The notes: generated by a model not told the origin, from the sequence alone. DNA of 5,752 bases from an uncultured Clostridia bacterium (GCA_948946035.1 CARBKU010000092.1:1-5752); one strand, 5' to 3'; numbered from the stretch's first letter, positions 1-5,636 are shown. Numbers and translations are program-made.

Positions 1-2
1 AT

Positions 3-857
3 ACTGGAATATGTTTTTTATGTATAAAAACAAATGTAGAAGATAATAAAAGTTTTTCAAATATACTAAATTTCAATTATAAATTTAAAGATATATGTTC
101 AGACATATCTAATTTAGAAAACTATGACAAAATAATGCTACAAACAGATAGCTTTTCAAGTATAGAAAGCCTTAAGGAATTTATACAAAAAATAACAGGA
201 ACAAAAAATGATATAAAAAAATTAAACATAAATAGTGAAAGATTTTTAACATATTCATATTTATGTATTGACCAAGAAGCGTGGAACAATTTGAACGAAT
301 TTGAAAAAATAGAACATCAATTCAACAAATTTGCAAATAACTTATCAGCAGATAACAGTATAAACTATGAAAAAGAAAATGTAGAAACATTTTCAAAATG
401 GAAATATGCAAAAATAGGATTAACGAAAAATTCAATCAGTTTATTTGCATCTAGCTATGATATTAATCATTATACAGTATTACCACACGAATATGAGAAC
501 CAATATTTTTATACATATATAATTAATTTATATAAAAAAATATACTTAGAAAAATTATCAGGAGAAAGCAAAGATACAGATGATATAAAAAAAATAAGAG
601 AAAAATTTTCTAAATTCACAAAAGAGATATGGGTGCAAGAAGTAACAGATAACGAAACAGGAAATATGTTAAACCAAAGGTTACAAGAAGAATTTAAACT
701 AGAAGAATTATATAAAGAAATAAAAAATAAATATGATGTACTATATAAAGAATTCAATATCAAAAAAACATTTAAAGCCAATAGTATAGTACTAATAATA
801 TTAATTATATCATTAATATTAAACATAGTAAACTTTATAGTATTAATAAATAGATAA
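3..857 (+). CDS. Unidentified protein with C-terminal membrane anchor (5'-truncated by window edge)
   Basis: I do not recognise this protein. The reading frame is open from base 3 through to the TAA at 855-857 (284 codons). The first internal ATG at 135 has no Shine-Dalgarno sequence before it, so the true start probably lies outside the window and this is a 3' fragment. Most of the visible protein is hydrophilic and rich in Lys, Glu, Asn and Ile. It has a likely helical, coiled-coil-like stretch around visible residues 195-255 (Phe, Trp, Glu-Val, then repeated Leu/Glu/Lys heptad-like spacing). Residues about 262-282 form one strongly hydrophobic segment followed by a single Arg, so the protein looks tail-anchored in the membrane with its bulk in the cytoplasm. 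A large soluble part, then helices, then a C-terminal membrane helix loosely recalls CorA-like proteins, but there is one membrane segment and no Gly-Met-Asn motif. Isoleucine is mostly ATA, as in acpS 21 bases downstream, so the two are probably co-transcribed. Confidence 0.75.
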   Translation, partial: TGICFLCIKTNVEDNKSFSNILNFNYKFKDICSDISNLENYDKIMLQTDSFSSIESLKEFIQKITGTKNDIKKLNINSERFLTYSYLCIDQEAWNNLNEFEKIEHQFNKFANNLSADNSINYEKENVETFSKWKYAKIGLTKNSISLFASSYDINHYTVLPHEYENQYFYTYIINLYKKIYLEKLSGESKDTDDIKKIREKFSKFTKEIWVQEVTDNETGNMLNQRLQEEFKLEELYKEIKNKYDVLYKEFNIKKTFKANSIVLIILIISLILNIVNFIVLINR

Positions 858-878
858 AAAGGAAGAAATTAAAAAATT

Positions 879-1262
879 ATGAAAATAACATGTGGTACAG
901 ACATTATAGAAATAGATAGAATAAAAAAAAGTATAGAACAAAGTATAGGAAAAAAATTTATAGAAACAATATATAGTGAAAAAGAACAAGAATATTGTGA
1001 GAGTAAAAAAAAGCAAAAATATCAGCATTATGCAGCTAGATTTGCAGCAAAAGAAGCGACATATAAAGCAATATCAAAAGAAATAGAAAACAAATACTCA
1101 ATATCATGGAAAAACATAGAAGTTGAAAATGACAATCAAGGAAGACCCAAAGTTAGTATTATAGGAAAAGAACTAGAAAAAATAATGGATATAGACATTA
1201 GCATATCGCATTGCAAAGAATATGCTGTAGCAAATGTAGTAGTTTTGTGGAGGGAAAATTAA
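879..1262 (+). CDS. acpS: Holo-[acyl-carrier-protein] synthase
   Basis: This enzyme transfers the 4'-phosphopantetheine arm of coenzyme A onto a serine of apo-acyl carrier protein, switching on fatty acid synthesis; it is cytoplasmic and normally trimeric. The 127 residues match the usual length of about 120. The family signatures are all visible: GTDIIEIDRI at residues 6-15 with the Mg-binding Asp8, ARFAAKEA at 53-60 with the second metal-ligand Glu59 and Lys63 just after, a Gly-Arg-Pro turn at 88-90, and SISH at 108-111. The ATG is the only sensible start, because an in-frame TAA lies at 870-872. A purine-rich AAAGGAAG at 858-865 serves as ribosome binding site, though its 13-base spacing is rather long. 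The TAA stop at 1260-1262 shares its last base with the tatD ATG. Isoleucine codons are heavily ATA (16 of 19 by my count), unlike tatD. Confidence 0.95.
   Translation: MKITCGTDIIEIDRIKKSIEQSIGKKFIETIYSEKEQEYCESKKKQKYQHYAARFAAKEATYKAISKEIENKYSISWKNIEVENDNQGRPKVSIIGKELEKIMDIDISISHCKEYAVANVVVLWREN
1249..1254 (+). promoter_or_regulatory. Ribosome binding site that fixes the tatD start
   Basis: GGAGGG lies seven bases before the ATG at 1262, inside the last codons of acpS. It settles the start of tatD at 1262 rather than at the in-frame ATG at 1211. That upstream ATG has no such site and would add 17 residues that do not belong to the TatD family ahead of the conserved DSHAHLD motif. Confidence 0.9.
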
Positions 1263-2047
1263 TGAAACTTTTTGATAGCCATGCACATTTGGATGATGAA
1301 AAGTTTAATAAAGATAGAGAGGCAGTTATTGAGGAAATTAGCAAAGAAGTTGATAAATTTATATCAGCTGGGTATAGCTTAGCAGGTTCAGAATTTGCAA
1401 CAGAATTGGCTAAAAAGTATGATTTTATTTATGCAACTTGTGGTATTTCTCCTAATGATATTCCACAAAATGAAGAAGAATTGTGGATAATGGTTCGAAA
1501 AATTAAAGAATTAGTGCAAAAAAATAGTAAAGTAGTAGCTATTGGTGAAATTGGATTAGATTATTACTGTAATAAAGAAAATAAAGAATTACAAAAAACT
1601 GCATTTATTGCACAGATAAAATTGGCCAATGAACTAGATTTACCTATCGTAATTCATACTAGGGAAGCGGTTATGGACACAATAGAAATTTTAAAGCAAA
1701 ATCCAGTTAAAAATAAAGGGGTTTTTCATTGTTGCCCATTAAATAGAGAATTAATAAAAGAGGCGTTAAAGATGCAATTTTACATATCTTTTGCTGGTCC
1801 TATAACATTTAAAAATTCAAAAAATGCAAATGAAATAATACAGATGGTACCAAATGATAAGATATTAATAGAGACTGATAGTCCATACTTATCTCCAGAA
1901 CCATTAAGAGGAAAAAGAAATGACCCAAGAAATGTTAAATATATTGCTCAAAAAGTTGCTGAAGTTAAAAAATTGTCTATAGATGAAATTGCAGAAATAA
2001 CAAATAAAAATGCAAGTACTGTATTTAAAGTTACTAATCATCACTAG
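1262..2047 (+). CDS. tatD: TatD-family metal-dependent hydrolase (DNase)
   Basis: TatD/YcfH proteins are cytoplasmic TIM-barrel metallohydrolases of the amidohydrolase superfamily. Characterised members act as 3'-5' exonucleases or DNases, and a repair or quality-control role has been proposed. The 261 residues match the family length of about 255-265. Ligand motifs appear in order: FDSHAHLDD at 4-12 (His7, His9), GEIGLDYY at 95-102 (Glu96), IHTRE at 131-135 (His132), FHCC at 155-158 (His156) and ETDSPYLSPEP at 204-214 (Asp206). The metal site therefore looks complete. One small oddity is CGISPND at 60-66, where many relatives have a Gly-Ile/Val-His-Pro motif; Ser63 replaces that His. The gene overlaps the acpS stop by one base (TAATG), which suggests translational coupling. 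It does not sit in the common metG-tatD-rnmV-ksgA arrangement. Its TAG stop forms the first three bases of a long hairpin. Which of the TatD paralogues it represents cannot be decided here. Confidence 0.93.
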   Translation: MKLFDSHAHLDDEKFNKDREAVIEEISKEVDKFISAGYSLAGSEFATELAKKYDFIYATCGISPNDIPQNEEELWIMVRKIKELVQKNSKVVAIGEIGLDYYCNKENKELQKTAFIAQIKLANELDLPIVIHTREAVMDTIEILKQNPVKNKGVFHCCPLNRELIKEALKMQFYISFAGPITFKNSKNANEIIQMVPNDKILIETDSPYLSPEPLRGKRNDPRNVKYIAQKVAEVKKLSIDEIAEITNKNASTVFKVTNHH

Positions 2048-2107
2048 TCCATATTTTAATAATTTCTTGAAAGTTTATTGTTCAAGAAATTATTAAAATA
2101 TGGACTA
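2045..2107. terminator. Perfect 27-bp hairpin between convergent tatD and htpX, probable bidirectional terminator
   Basis: Bases 2045-2071 are exactly complementary to 2081-2107, leaving a 9-base loop (2072-2080). The left arm starts with the tatD TAG stop and the right arm ends 13 bases from the htpX stop. With an unpaired gap, an outer 8-bp complement (2029-2036 with 2115-2122) extends the symmetry into the ends of both genes. The stem is AT-rich, with a GGACTA/TAGTCC base. No clear T-run follows it on either strand, so it is not a textbook intrinsic terminator. Position between convergent genes and symmetry on both strands favour a bidirectional transcription end or an RNA-stabilising/processing structure. 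A small palindromic mobile repeat is the alternative. Confidence 0.6.
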
Positions 2108-2120
2108 TGTTTAGTAGTAA

Positions 2121-3023
2121 CTATTTTAAATTTTGTAAAGCTTCTATTCTATCTTGTGTACTTGGATGAGTAGACCATAAACTTGAGGTCTTTTTCTTTC
2201 CACTTTTAGAAGATTTTTTAAACGGATTAACAATATACATGTTAGAAGTTGCACTATTAGCTACTTCTAATTGGTTTGGGTCATTTTCAAGTTTTTCTAA
2301 AGCCGAAATTAATCCATCTGGATTTCTAGTAAATTCTATAGCAGTGCTATCAGCAAGAAATTCACGTTTTCTTGAAAGTGCAAGTTGCATTAACGAACCA
2401 AAAATAGGAGCAAGTATTAAGCAAATTAAACCAATTATCATTAATATTCCATTTCCTTTACTATCTCTGTCCCTATCATTTGAACCACCAAAGAAAAGGG
2501 TTCTTGAAAATAAATCAGATAGCATTACTATAAATCCTACCATTACTGAAACTACACAACTTAGACGAATGTCATAATTTTTGATGTGACTCATTTCATG
2601 TGCAATTACACCTTCTAATTCATAATAATCTAATTTTTCTAAAAGCCCAGTAGTTACACAGATAACAGCATTTTCTGGGTTTCTTCCTGTTGCAAATGCA
2701 TTTGGTTGGTTATCGTCTACAACATATAATCTAGGTTTTGTAGTTAATCCAGAAGAAAGCATTAATGCATCTAATATATTTACTAATTTTAAATCTTCTT
2801 CTTTTGTTGCTGGCCTAGCTTTATTTAAAGATAAAACAATTTTATCACTATAATAATAAGACCCCCATGCTGAACCAATTGAAAAAATTAGTGCAATAAA
2901 TATAGATATTGGACCTAATTTTAAGGCATGACATATATAGTATATGATAAGGGTTATTACTATAATAAATATGCTAACAATAATTCCAGATTCAATTTTA
3001 TTTTTTCTAGTATTTTCAAACAT
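2121..3023 (-). CDS. htpX: HtpX-like membrane zinc metalloprotease (M48B)
   Basis: HtpX is a membrane-embedded zinc endopeptidase that cleaves damaged or misfolded membrane proteins with its active site on the cytoplasmic side. The 300 residues fit the family (about 280-300). Two hydrophobic segments at about 14-32 and 38-58 come first, followed by the conserved PRLYVVDDNQPNAFATGRNP at 97-116. The zinc motif HEMSH is at 142-146 (His142, catalytic Glu143, His146) and is followed by Asp151. A hydrophobic pair at about 157-177 and 193-214 is separated by a charged Asp/Arg-rich loop (181-191). SRKREFLADSTA at 217-228 provides the third zinc ligand Glu221, and STHPSTQDRIEAL at 284-296 is the usual C-terminal signature. 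All catalytic residues are intact. AGAAAGGA at 3031-3038, seven bases before the ATG, supports the start. It lies directly downstream of lemA in the same direction, but a terminator-like hairpin separates them. Confidence 0.96.
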   Translation of the reverse strand: MFENTRKNKIESGIIVSIFIIVITLIIYYICHALKLGPISIFIALIFSIGSAWGSYYYSDKIVLSLNKARPATKEEDLKLVNILDALMLSSGLTTKPRLYVVDDNQPNAFATGRNPENAVICVTTGLLEKLDYYELEGVIAHEMSHIKNYDIRLSCVVSVMVGFIVMLSDLFSRTLFFGGSNDRDRDSKGNGILMIIGLICLILAPIFGSLMQLALSRKREFLADSTAIEFTRNPDGLISALEKLENDPNQLEVANSATSNMYIVNPFKKSSKSGKKKTSSLWSTHPSTQDRIEALQNLK

Positions 3024-3040
3024 TATTTAATCCTTTCTGT

Positions 3041-3076
3041 AACAAAAGTGCCAAAAATACATATCTTTTTTGGCAC
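3041..3076 (-). terminator. Hairpin plus T-tract downstream of lemA (terminator or attenuator before htpX)
   Basis: On the leftward strand a 10-bp perfect stem (3067-3076 with 3048-3057), with GTGCC/GGCAC at its base, encloses a 9-base loop (3058-3066). It is followed at once by TTTTGTT (3047 down to 3041). This is the form of an intrinsic terminator and it starts about 12 bases after the lemA stop. The htpX ribosome binding site begins only two bases beyond the T-tract, so there is no room for a separate htpX promoter between them. Partial read-through is the likeliest arrangement. Confidence 0.72.
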
Positions 3077-3087
3077 CACTTGTTTTC

Positions 3088-3648
3088 TTATTTATTTCCA
3101 AAGTCTACTTTTACATTTTTTCTAGCTTCATCACTTTCAGCTTTGAATAAGTCTTTTGGCTGGAAGTTAAACATTCCTGCAATTATGTTAGAAGGAAATA
3201 CTTGTAGTTTTGTGTTATATATTGTTACTGTATCATTGTAAAATTGTCGTGAAAATGATATTTTATTTTCTGTATTTCTTAATTCTTCTGATAAATCAGA
3301 GAAGTTTTGATTTGCTTTTAATTCAGGGTAGCTTTCTGATACTGCCATTATTGTTTTTAAAGCTCCAGATAATTGATTGTCTAGTTCTGCTTTTTGTGAT
3401 ACGCTAGATGTGTTTGCCCATGATGTTCTTAATTCTGCAATTTTTTCGAATGTTTCTTTTTCATGTGTCATGTACCCTTTTACTGTTTCTACAAAGTTTG
3501 GTATTAAGTCAAATCTTCTTTGTAGCTGAACGTCTATTTGACTCCATGAATTTTCAACTTTTATTTTTGATTGAACTAGTCCATTATAAATATTTATAAT
3601 TGCTAGTATAAGTATAACTATAATAGCTAATATTATCCAAATTGCCAT
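3088..3648 (-). CDS. lemA: LemA family membrane protein
   Basis: LemA proteins are small proteins with one N-terminal membrane segment and a helical bundle; their biochemical role is not established. The gene encodes 186 residues, typical for the family. A hydrophobic segment spans residues 2-19, followed by the family motifs: YNGLV at 21-25, SQIDVQLQRRFDLIPNFVETVKGYMTHE at 36-63 (core IDVQLQRR, LIPN, VKGY), SYPELKAN at 106-113, LRNTENKISFSRQFYNDTV at 123-141 and YNTKLQVFPSNIIAGMF at 144-160. The start at 3648 is chosen because AAAGGAGG (3656-3663) precedes it by seven bases and the membrane segment follows at once. The frame stays open up to 3774, but the extra 42 residues are AT-rich intergenic sequence. 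It is the first gene of a lemA-htpX pair, an adjacency seen in many bacteria that suggests a shared membrane-maintenance function. A hairpin with a T-tract follows its stop. Confidence 0.95.
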   Translation of the reverse strand: MAIWIILAIIVILILAIINIYNGLVQSKIKVENSWSQIDVQLQRRFDLIPNFVETVKGYMTHEKETFEKIAELRTSWANTSSVSQKAELDNQLSGALKTIMAVSESYPELKANQNFSDLSEELRNTENKISFSRQFYNDTVTIYNTKLQVFPSNIIAGMFNFQPKDLFKAESDEARKNVKVDFGNK

Positions 3649-3655
3649 ATTTAGT

Positions 3656-3663
3656 CCTCCTTT
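3656..3663 (-). promoter_or_regulatory. Ribosome binding site that fixes the lemA start
   Basis: Read leftward this is AAAGGAGG, a near-perfect anti-16S match seven bases before the ATG at 3648. It excludes the longer in-frame start at 3774. Confidence 0.9.
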
Positions 3664-3684
3664 ATTAATAATATTATTATATAC

Positions 3685-3718
3685 ATTATAATATAACATA
3701 TTAAAATAATTTATACAA
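3685..3718 (-). promoter_or_regulatory. Likely lemA promoter
   Basis: On the leftward strand TTGTAT (3718-3713) is followed after 17 bases by TATATT (3695-3690), which is preceded by TG one base upstream (an extended -10). An overlapping perfect TATAAT at 3690-3685 is an alternative -10 at longer spacing. Transcription would start near 3680, about 30 bases before the lemA ATG. The region is so AT-rich that chance matches are easy, hence moderate confidence. Confidence 0.45.
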
Positions 3719-3732
3719 TAAAAATTTTTATA

Positions 3733-3779
3733 TAATTTTGCAGGAGACAGAGAATTTTCCATCCTCAATGACAAAATTA
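3733..3779. repeat. Decayed palindrome, possible REP-type intergenic repeat
   Basis: This 47-base block is richer in G and C than its surroundings. Outer 8-bp arms are exact complements (3733-3740 TAATTTTG with 3772-3779 CAAAATTA). Inside lies a 24-base imperfect palindrome centred on 3754/3755. Seven of its 12 pairs are Watson-Crick, and the other five are G-T or A-C, each the product of a single transition from a matched pair. That pattern suggests a once-perfect palindrome that has decayed. It lies upstream of the likely lemA promoter and more than 100 bases from the rightward promoter. No transposase is nearby. Confidence 0.4.
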
Positions 3780-3889
3780 GGCACAGTAATAATAATGTAA
3801 TTAAAACTTAATATATAAAAAATTAAACAACAAAAAGCATTATCCGTAGTTGTTACAGAAATAAATAACAAAATGAAAAAATTAAAGTA

Positions 3890-3918
3890 TTAACAAATAA
3901 AGACAAATATTTTATAAT
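3890..3918 (+). promoter_or_regulatory. Promoter of the surface-protein gene (housekeeping sigma type)
   Basis: TTAACA at 3890-3895, one base from the TTGACA consensus, is followed after exactly 17 bases by a perfect TATAAT at 3913-3918. Transcription would begin near 3925, giving a short leader of about 25 bases before the ATG at 3951. This is the best promoter in the window and implies the gene is its own transcription unit. Confidence 0.75.
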
Positions 3919-3937
3919 AAGTAAAAGAAATGTATTT

Positions 3938-3943
3938 AGGAGA
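3938..3943 (+). promoter_or_regulatory. Ribosome binding site that fixes the surface-protein start
   Basis: AGGAGA ends seven bases before the ATG at 3951. It selects this codon over the in-frame ATG at 3930, which would overlap the ribosome site itself and add seven residues ahead of the charged start of the signal peptide. Confidence 0.88.
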
Positions 3944-3950
3944 AAAAAAT

Positions 3951-5591
3951 ATGAAGAAATTAAGAGAAAAGAAAAAAGTTGCAATTATATTAATTTGTTT
4001 AATTGCAATTACAATTTTAATTACAACTGTATTTGGAGGAATTAATAGAGAAGTAAAGCAAGTAGCGCATGCTAAAGAGGTAAAAGCAAATTCAGGTATG
4101 ACATTAGTAGAAGATGAAACAGCAAATAAACCTATAAATGGTGCACTTGAAGAATCTGATAATCAATATTATTTTGAGGATTATTGGGAATGGCATACTA
4201 GAACTACAGATAGTGACAAAGCATTTAATGGAAAACATATTGAAATAGATCCAGAAGAAGCAATTAGATTTTATGGATATGGTCAAGTATCATATAAAGA
4301 TTTCTTATACAAAGATTATTCTTATGCAGGAGAAAAAACATTTTCATTTATTCTTGATGAAACAAAAGCAAGTTATCATACACTTGATGGAGCAGGATTT
4401 ATATTTAATGCAAAAAAAGAAGATGGGAAATTGTCAGGATATATATTGTTGATTAAACAAAGTACAATATGTATTTATAGAATAGATGATGTAGATATTA
4501 ATACATTTGAAACAACAGATAGAACATCAGTAGAGAGTTATGCAGGAGCACCGATAGCATCTGTAGATAAAAAAGTATCTGATATACATCAATTAATTAT
4601 TAAAACTTCACCTACAAATATAACAGTAATTGATAATGAAGAAGAAATTTTAAATGTAAATCTAGATTATTCTAAACATGTAGGAGAGAGTTTTGGACTA
4701 ATTTCATCTTATGTAAGTCATGATTGTCCTATATTAACACAAATTGAATTTACTAGATTAAAAGTAGAAATAAATAATTATAAAATTCCAGTATTAAAAA
4801 AAGATGAAAATGGAAATCCTTTACAAGGAGCAGATTTTCAAGTTAAAAATGAAAAAGGTGATGTTGTAAGACAAGGAACAACTGGTGTAGATGGTATATT
4901 TTATATAGAAGGACTAACACAGGGAATATATACTGTAGAAGAAACAAAGGCACCGCAAAAATATGCATTTAAGTCAAATAAAATAACATTTAAAGTTACT
5001 AGCGATGGAAGAGCAGTGAATGTTGAAACAGGAAAAGAGATAAAATTAGAGGTAGAGAATGAACTACTAAAAATAAAACTAAAAAAATATAGAACAGGAA
5101 CAACTGAGCCAGTAGAAGGAGCAGTAATAGGATTATTTGATAAAAACGAAAAGCCAATACTAGACGAAGATGGAAATCAAATAAAAGCTACTTCTGACAA
5201 GAATGGAAATATTGTATTTAAAAATATAGAAGCAGGAACATATAAGTATAAAGAACTAGAAGCTCCAAAAGGATATATAGCTAATAAAAAAATGTATACA
5301 TGTATATTAAGCATTGATGGAAGTGTAACATTTAAAGATGATACCAAAGGGATAATATATAATGATAAAGTTAAAGAACAAAATGATACAACAAATAATA
5401 ACAATAATAATGCTAAAAATGATACAAGTACTAATATTAATAAAAATGTAGAAGTAAAAAATAGTACTGTAGATAATTTGAAACAAGGAATTCTTCCAAA
5501 AGCAGGTACAGGAAGAACAATAATTATATTAGTGATGATAATAACTACAATATCTATATATTATGCAATTAAATATAAAAAGATAGATTAG
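3951..5591 (+). CDS. Wall-anchored surface protein with two SpaA/Cna-B domains
   Basis: A 546-residue predicted adhesin or pilin-like protein, exported and covalently fixed to the cell wall. Residues 1-9 are basic and 10-30 hydrophobic, forming a signal peptide with a possible cleavage after Ala-His-Ala at 39-41. Residues about 70-273 form a beta-rich region (GAGFIFNA at 147-154, IHQLIIKT at 212-219, ending in QIEFTRLKVE at 264-273) that resembles a concanavalin-like jelly-roll; this is inference. Two Cna-B/SpaA repeats follow at about 276-373 and 375-474. Each has the residues expected for an intramolecular Lys-Asn isopeptide bond: Lys283, Glu331 and Asn370 in the first, Lys378, Glu435 and Asn471 in the second. 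A Asn/Thr-rich linker (475-510) leads to LPKAG at 515-519, a hydrophobic helix at about 523-540 and a basic tail. LPKAG is a variant of LPxTG with Ala in place of Thr. It has its own promoter and terminator, and no sortase or other pilin gene is in view, so a single surface adhesin is likelier than a pilus operon. Confidence 0.9.
   Translation: MKKLREKKKVAIILICLIAITILITTVFGGINREVKQVAHAKEVKANSGMTLVEDETANKPINGALEESDNQYYFEDYWEWHTRTTDSDKAFNGKHIEIDPEEAIRFYGYGQVSYKDFLYKDYSYAGEKTFSFILDETKASYHTLDGAGFIFNAKKEDGKLSGYILLIKQSTICIYRIDDVDINTFETTDRTSVESYAGAPIASVDKKVSDIHQLIIKTSPTNITVIDNEEEILNVNLDYSKHVGESFGLISSYVSHDCPILTQIEFTRLKVEINNYKIPVLKKDENGNPLQGADFQVKNEKGDVVRQGTTGVDGIFYIEGLTQGIYTVEETKAPQKYAFKSNKITFKVTSDGRAVNVETGKEIKLEVENELLKIKLKKYRTGTTEPVEGAVIGLFDKNEKPILDEDGNQIKATSDKNGNIVFKNIEAGTYKYKELEAPKGYIANKKMYTCILSIDGSVTFKDDTKGIIYNDKVKEQNDTTNNNNNNAKNDTSTNINKNVEVKNSTVDNLKQGILPKAGTGRTIIILVMIITTISIYYAIKYKKID
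5380..5427 (+). repeat. Direct repeat and Asn-codon tract in the surface-protein linker
   Basis: AAAATGATACAA occurs at 5380-5391 and again at 5416-5427, 36 bases apart. Between them is an AAT/AAC run coding for six consecutive asparagines (residues 482-487). The phase is conserved, so both copies encode Asn-Asp-Thr. This looks like a short tandem expansion in the flexible wall-spanning linker, where length can vary without breaking a domain. Confidence 0.65.
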
Positions 5592-5599
5592 GTTTAATA

Positions 5600-5636
5600 A
5601 AAAATAGATTCAATTAAAAGGGTTGAATCTATTTTT
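5600..5636 (+). terminator. Intrinsic terminator of the surface-protein gene
   Basis: Eight bases after the TAG stop, a 14-bp perfect stem (5600-5613 with 5623-5636) encloses a 9-base loop ending in GGG. The left arm opens with A5 and the right arm closes with T5, so the T-tract forms the distal end of the stem, giving the usual A-tract/stem/T-tract layout. The mirrored A and T tracts mean it could also stop transcription from the opposite strand. Confidence 0.85.

Larger units (their letters stand above)
3649..3950. other. Divergent intergenic region between lemA and the surface-protein gene
   Basis: About 300 bases without a gene. From left to right it holds the lemA ribosome site and promoter, the decayed palindrome at 3733-3779, an AT-rich stretch at 3780-3889 with no convincing feature, and the rightward promoter and ribosome site. 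A 6-bp inverted repeat, TTGTTA (3850-3855) with TAACAA (3866-3871), sits about 20 bases before the rightward -35 and could be an operator, but is weak evidence in such AT-rich DNA. No tRNA, riboswitch or small gene was recognised. Confidence 0.7.

Noticed and set aside
135..857. ATG at 135 as the start of the first gene
   Set aside because: No ribosome binding site precedes it and the frame stays open for 44 codons back to the window edge, so the gene probably starts outside.
3..857. CorA magnesium transporter
   Set aside because: Only one membrane segment is visible and there is no Gly-Met-Asn motif; the likeness is limited to general architecture.
2239..2577. 112-codon rightward open frame
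   Set aside because: It lies wholly antisense to htpX, whose protein motifs are unmistakable; it has no ribosome site and no recognisable domain.
3210..3599. Two rightward open frames opposite lemA
   Set aside because: They are Leu/Phe-rich antisense shadows of the conserved LemA coding sequence.
3649..3774. 42-residue N-terminal extension of LemA
   Set aside because: It is low-complexity AT-rich sequence crossing the promoter and palindrome, and a near-perfect ribosome site with a membrane segment supports the 3648 start.
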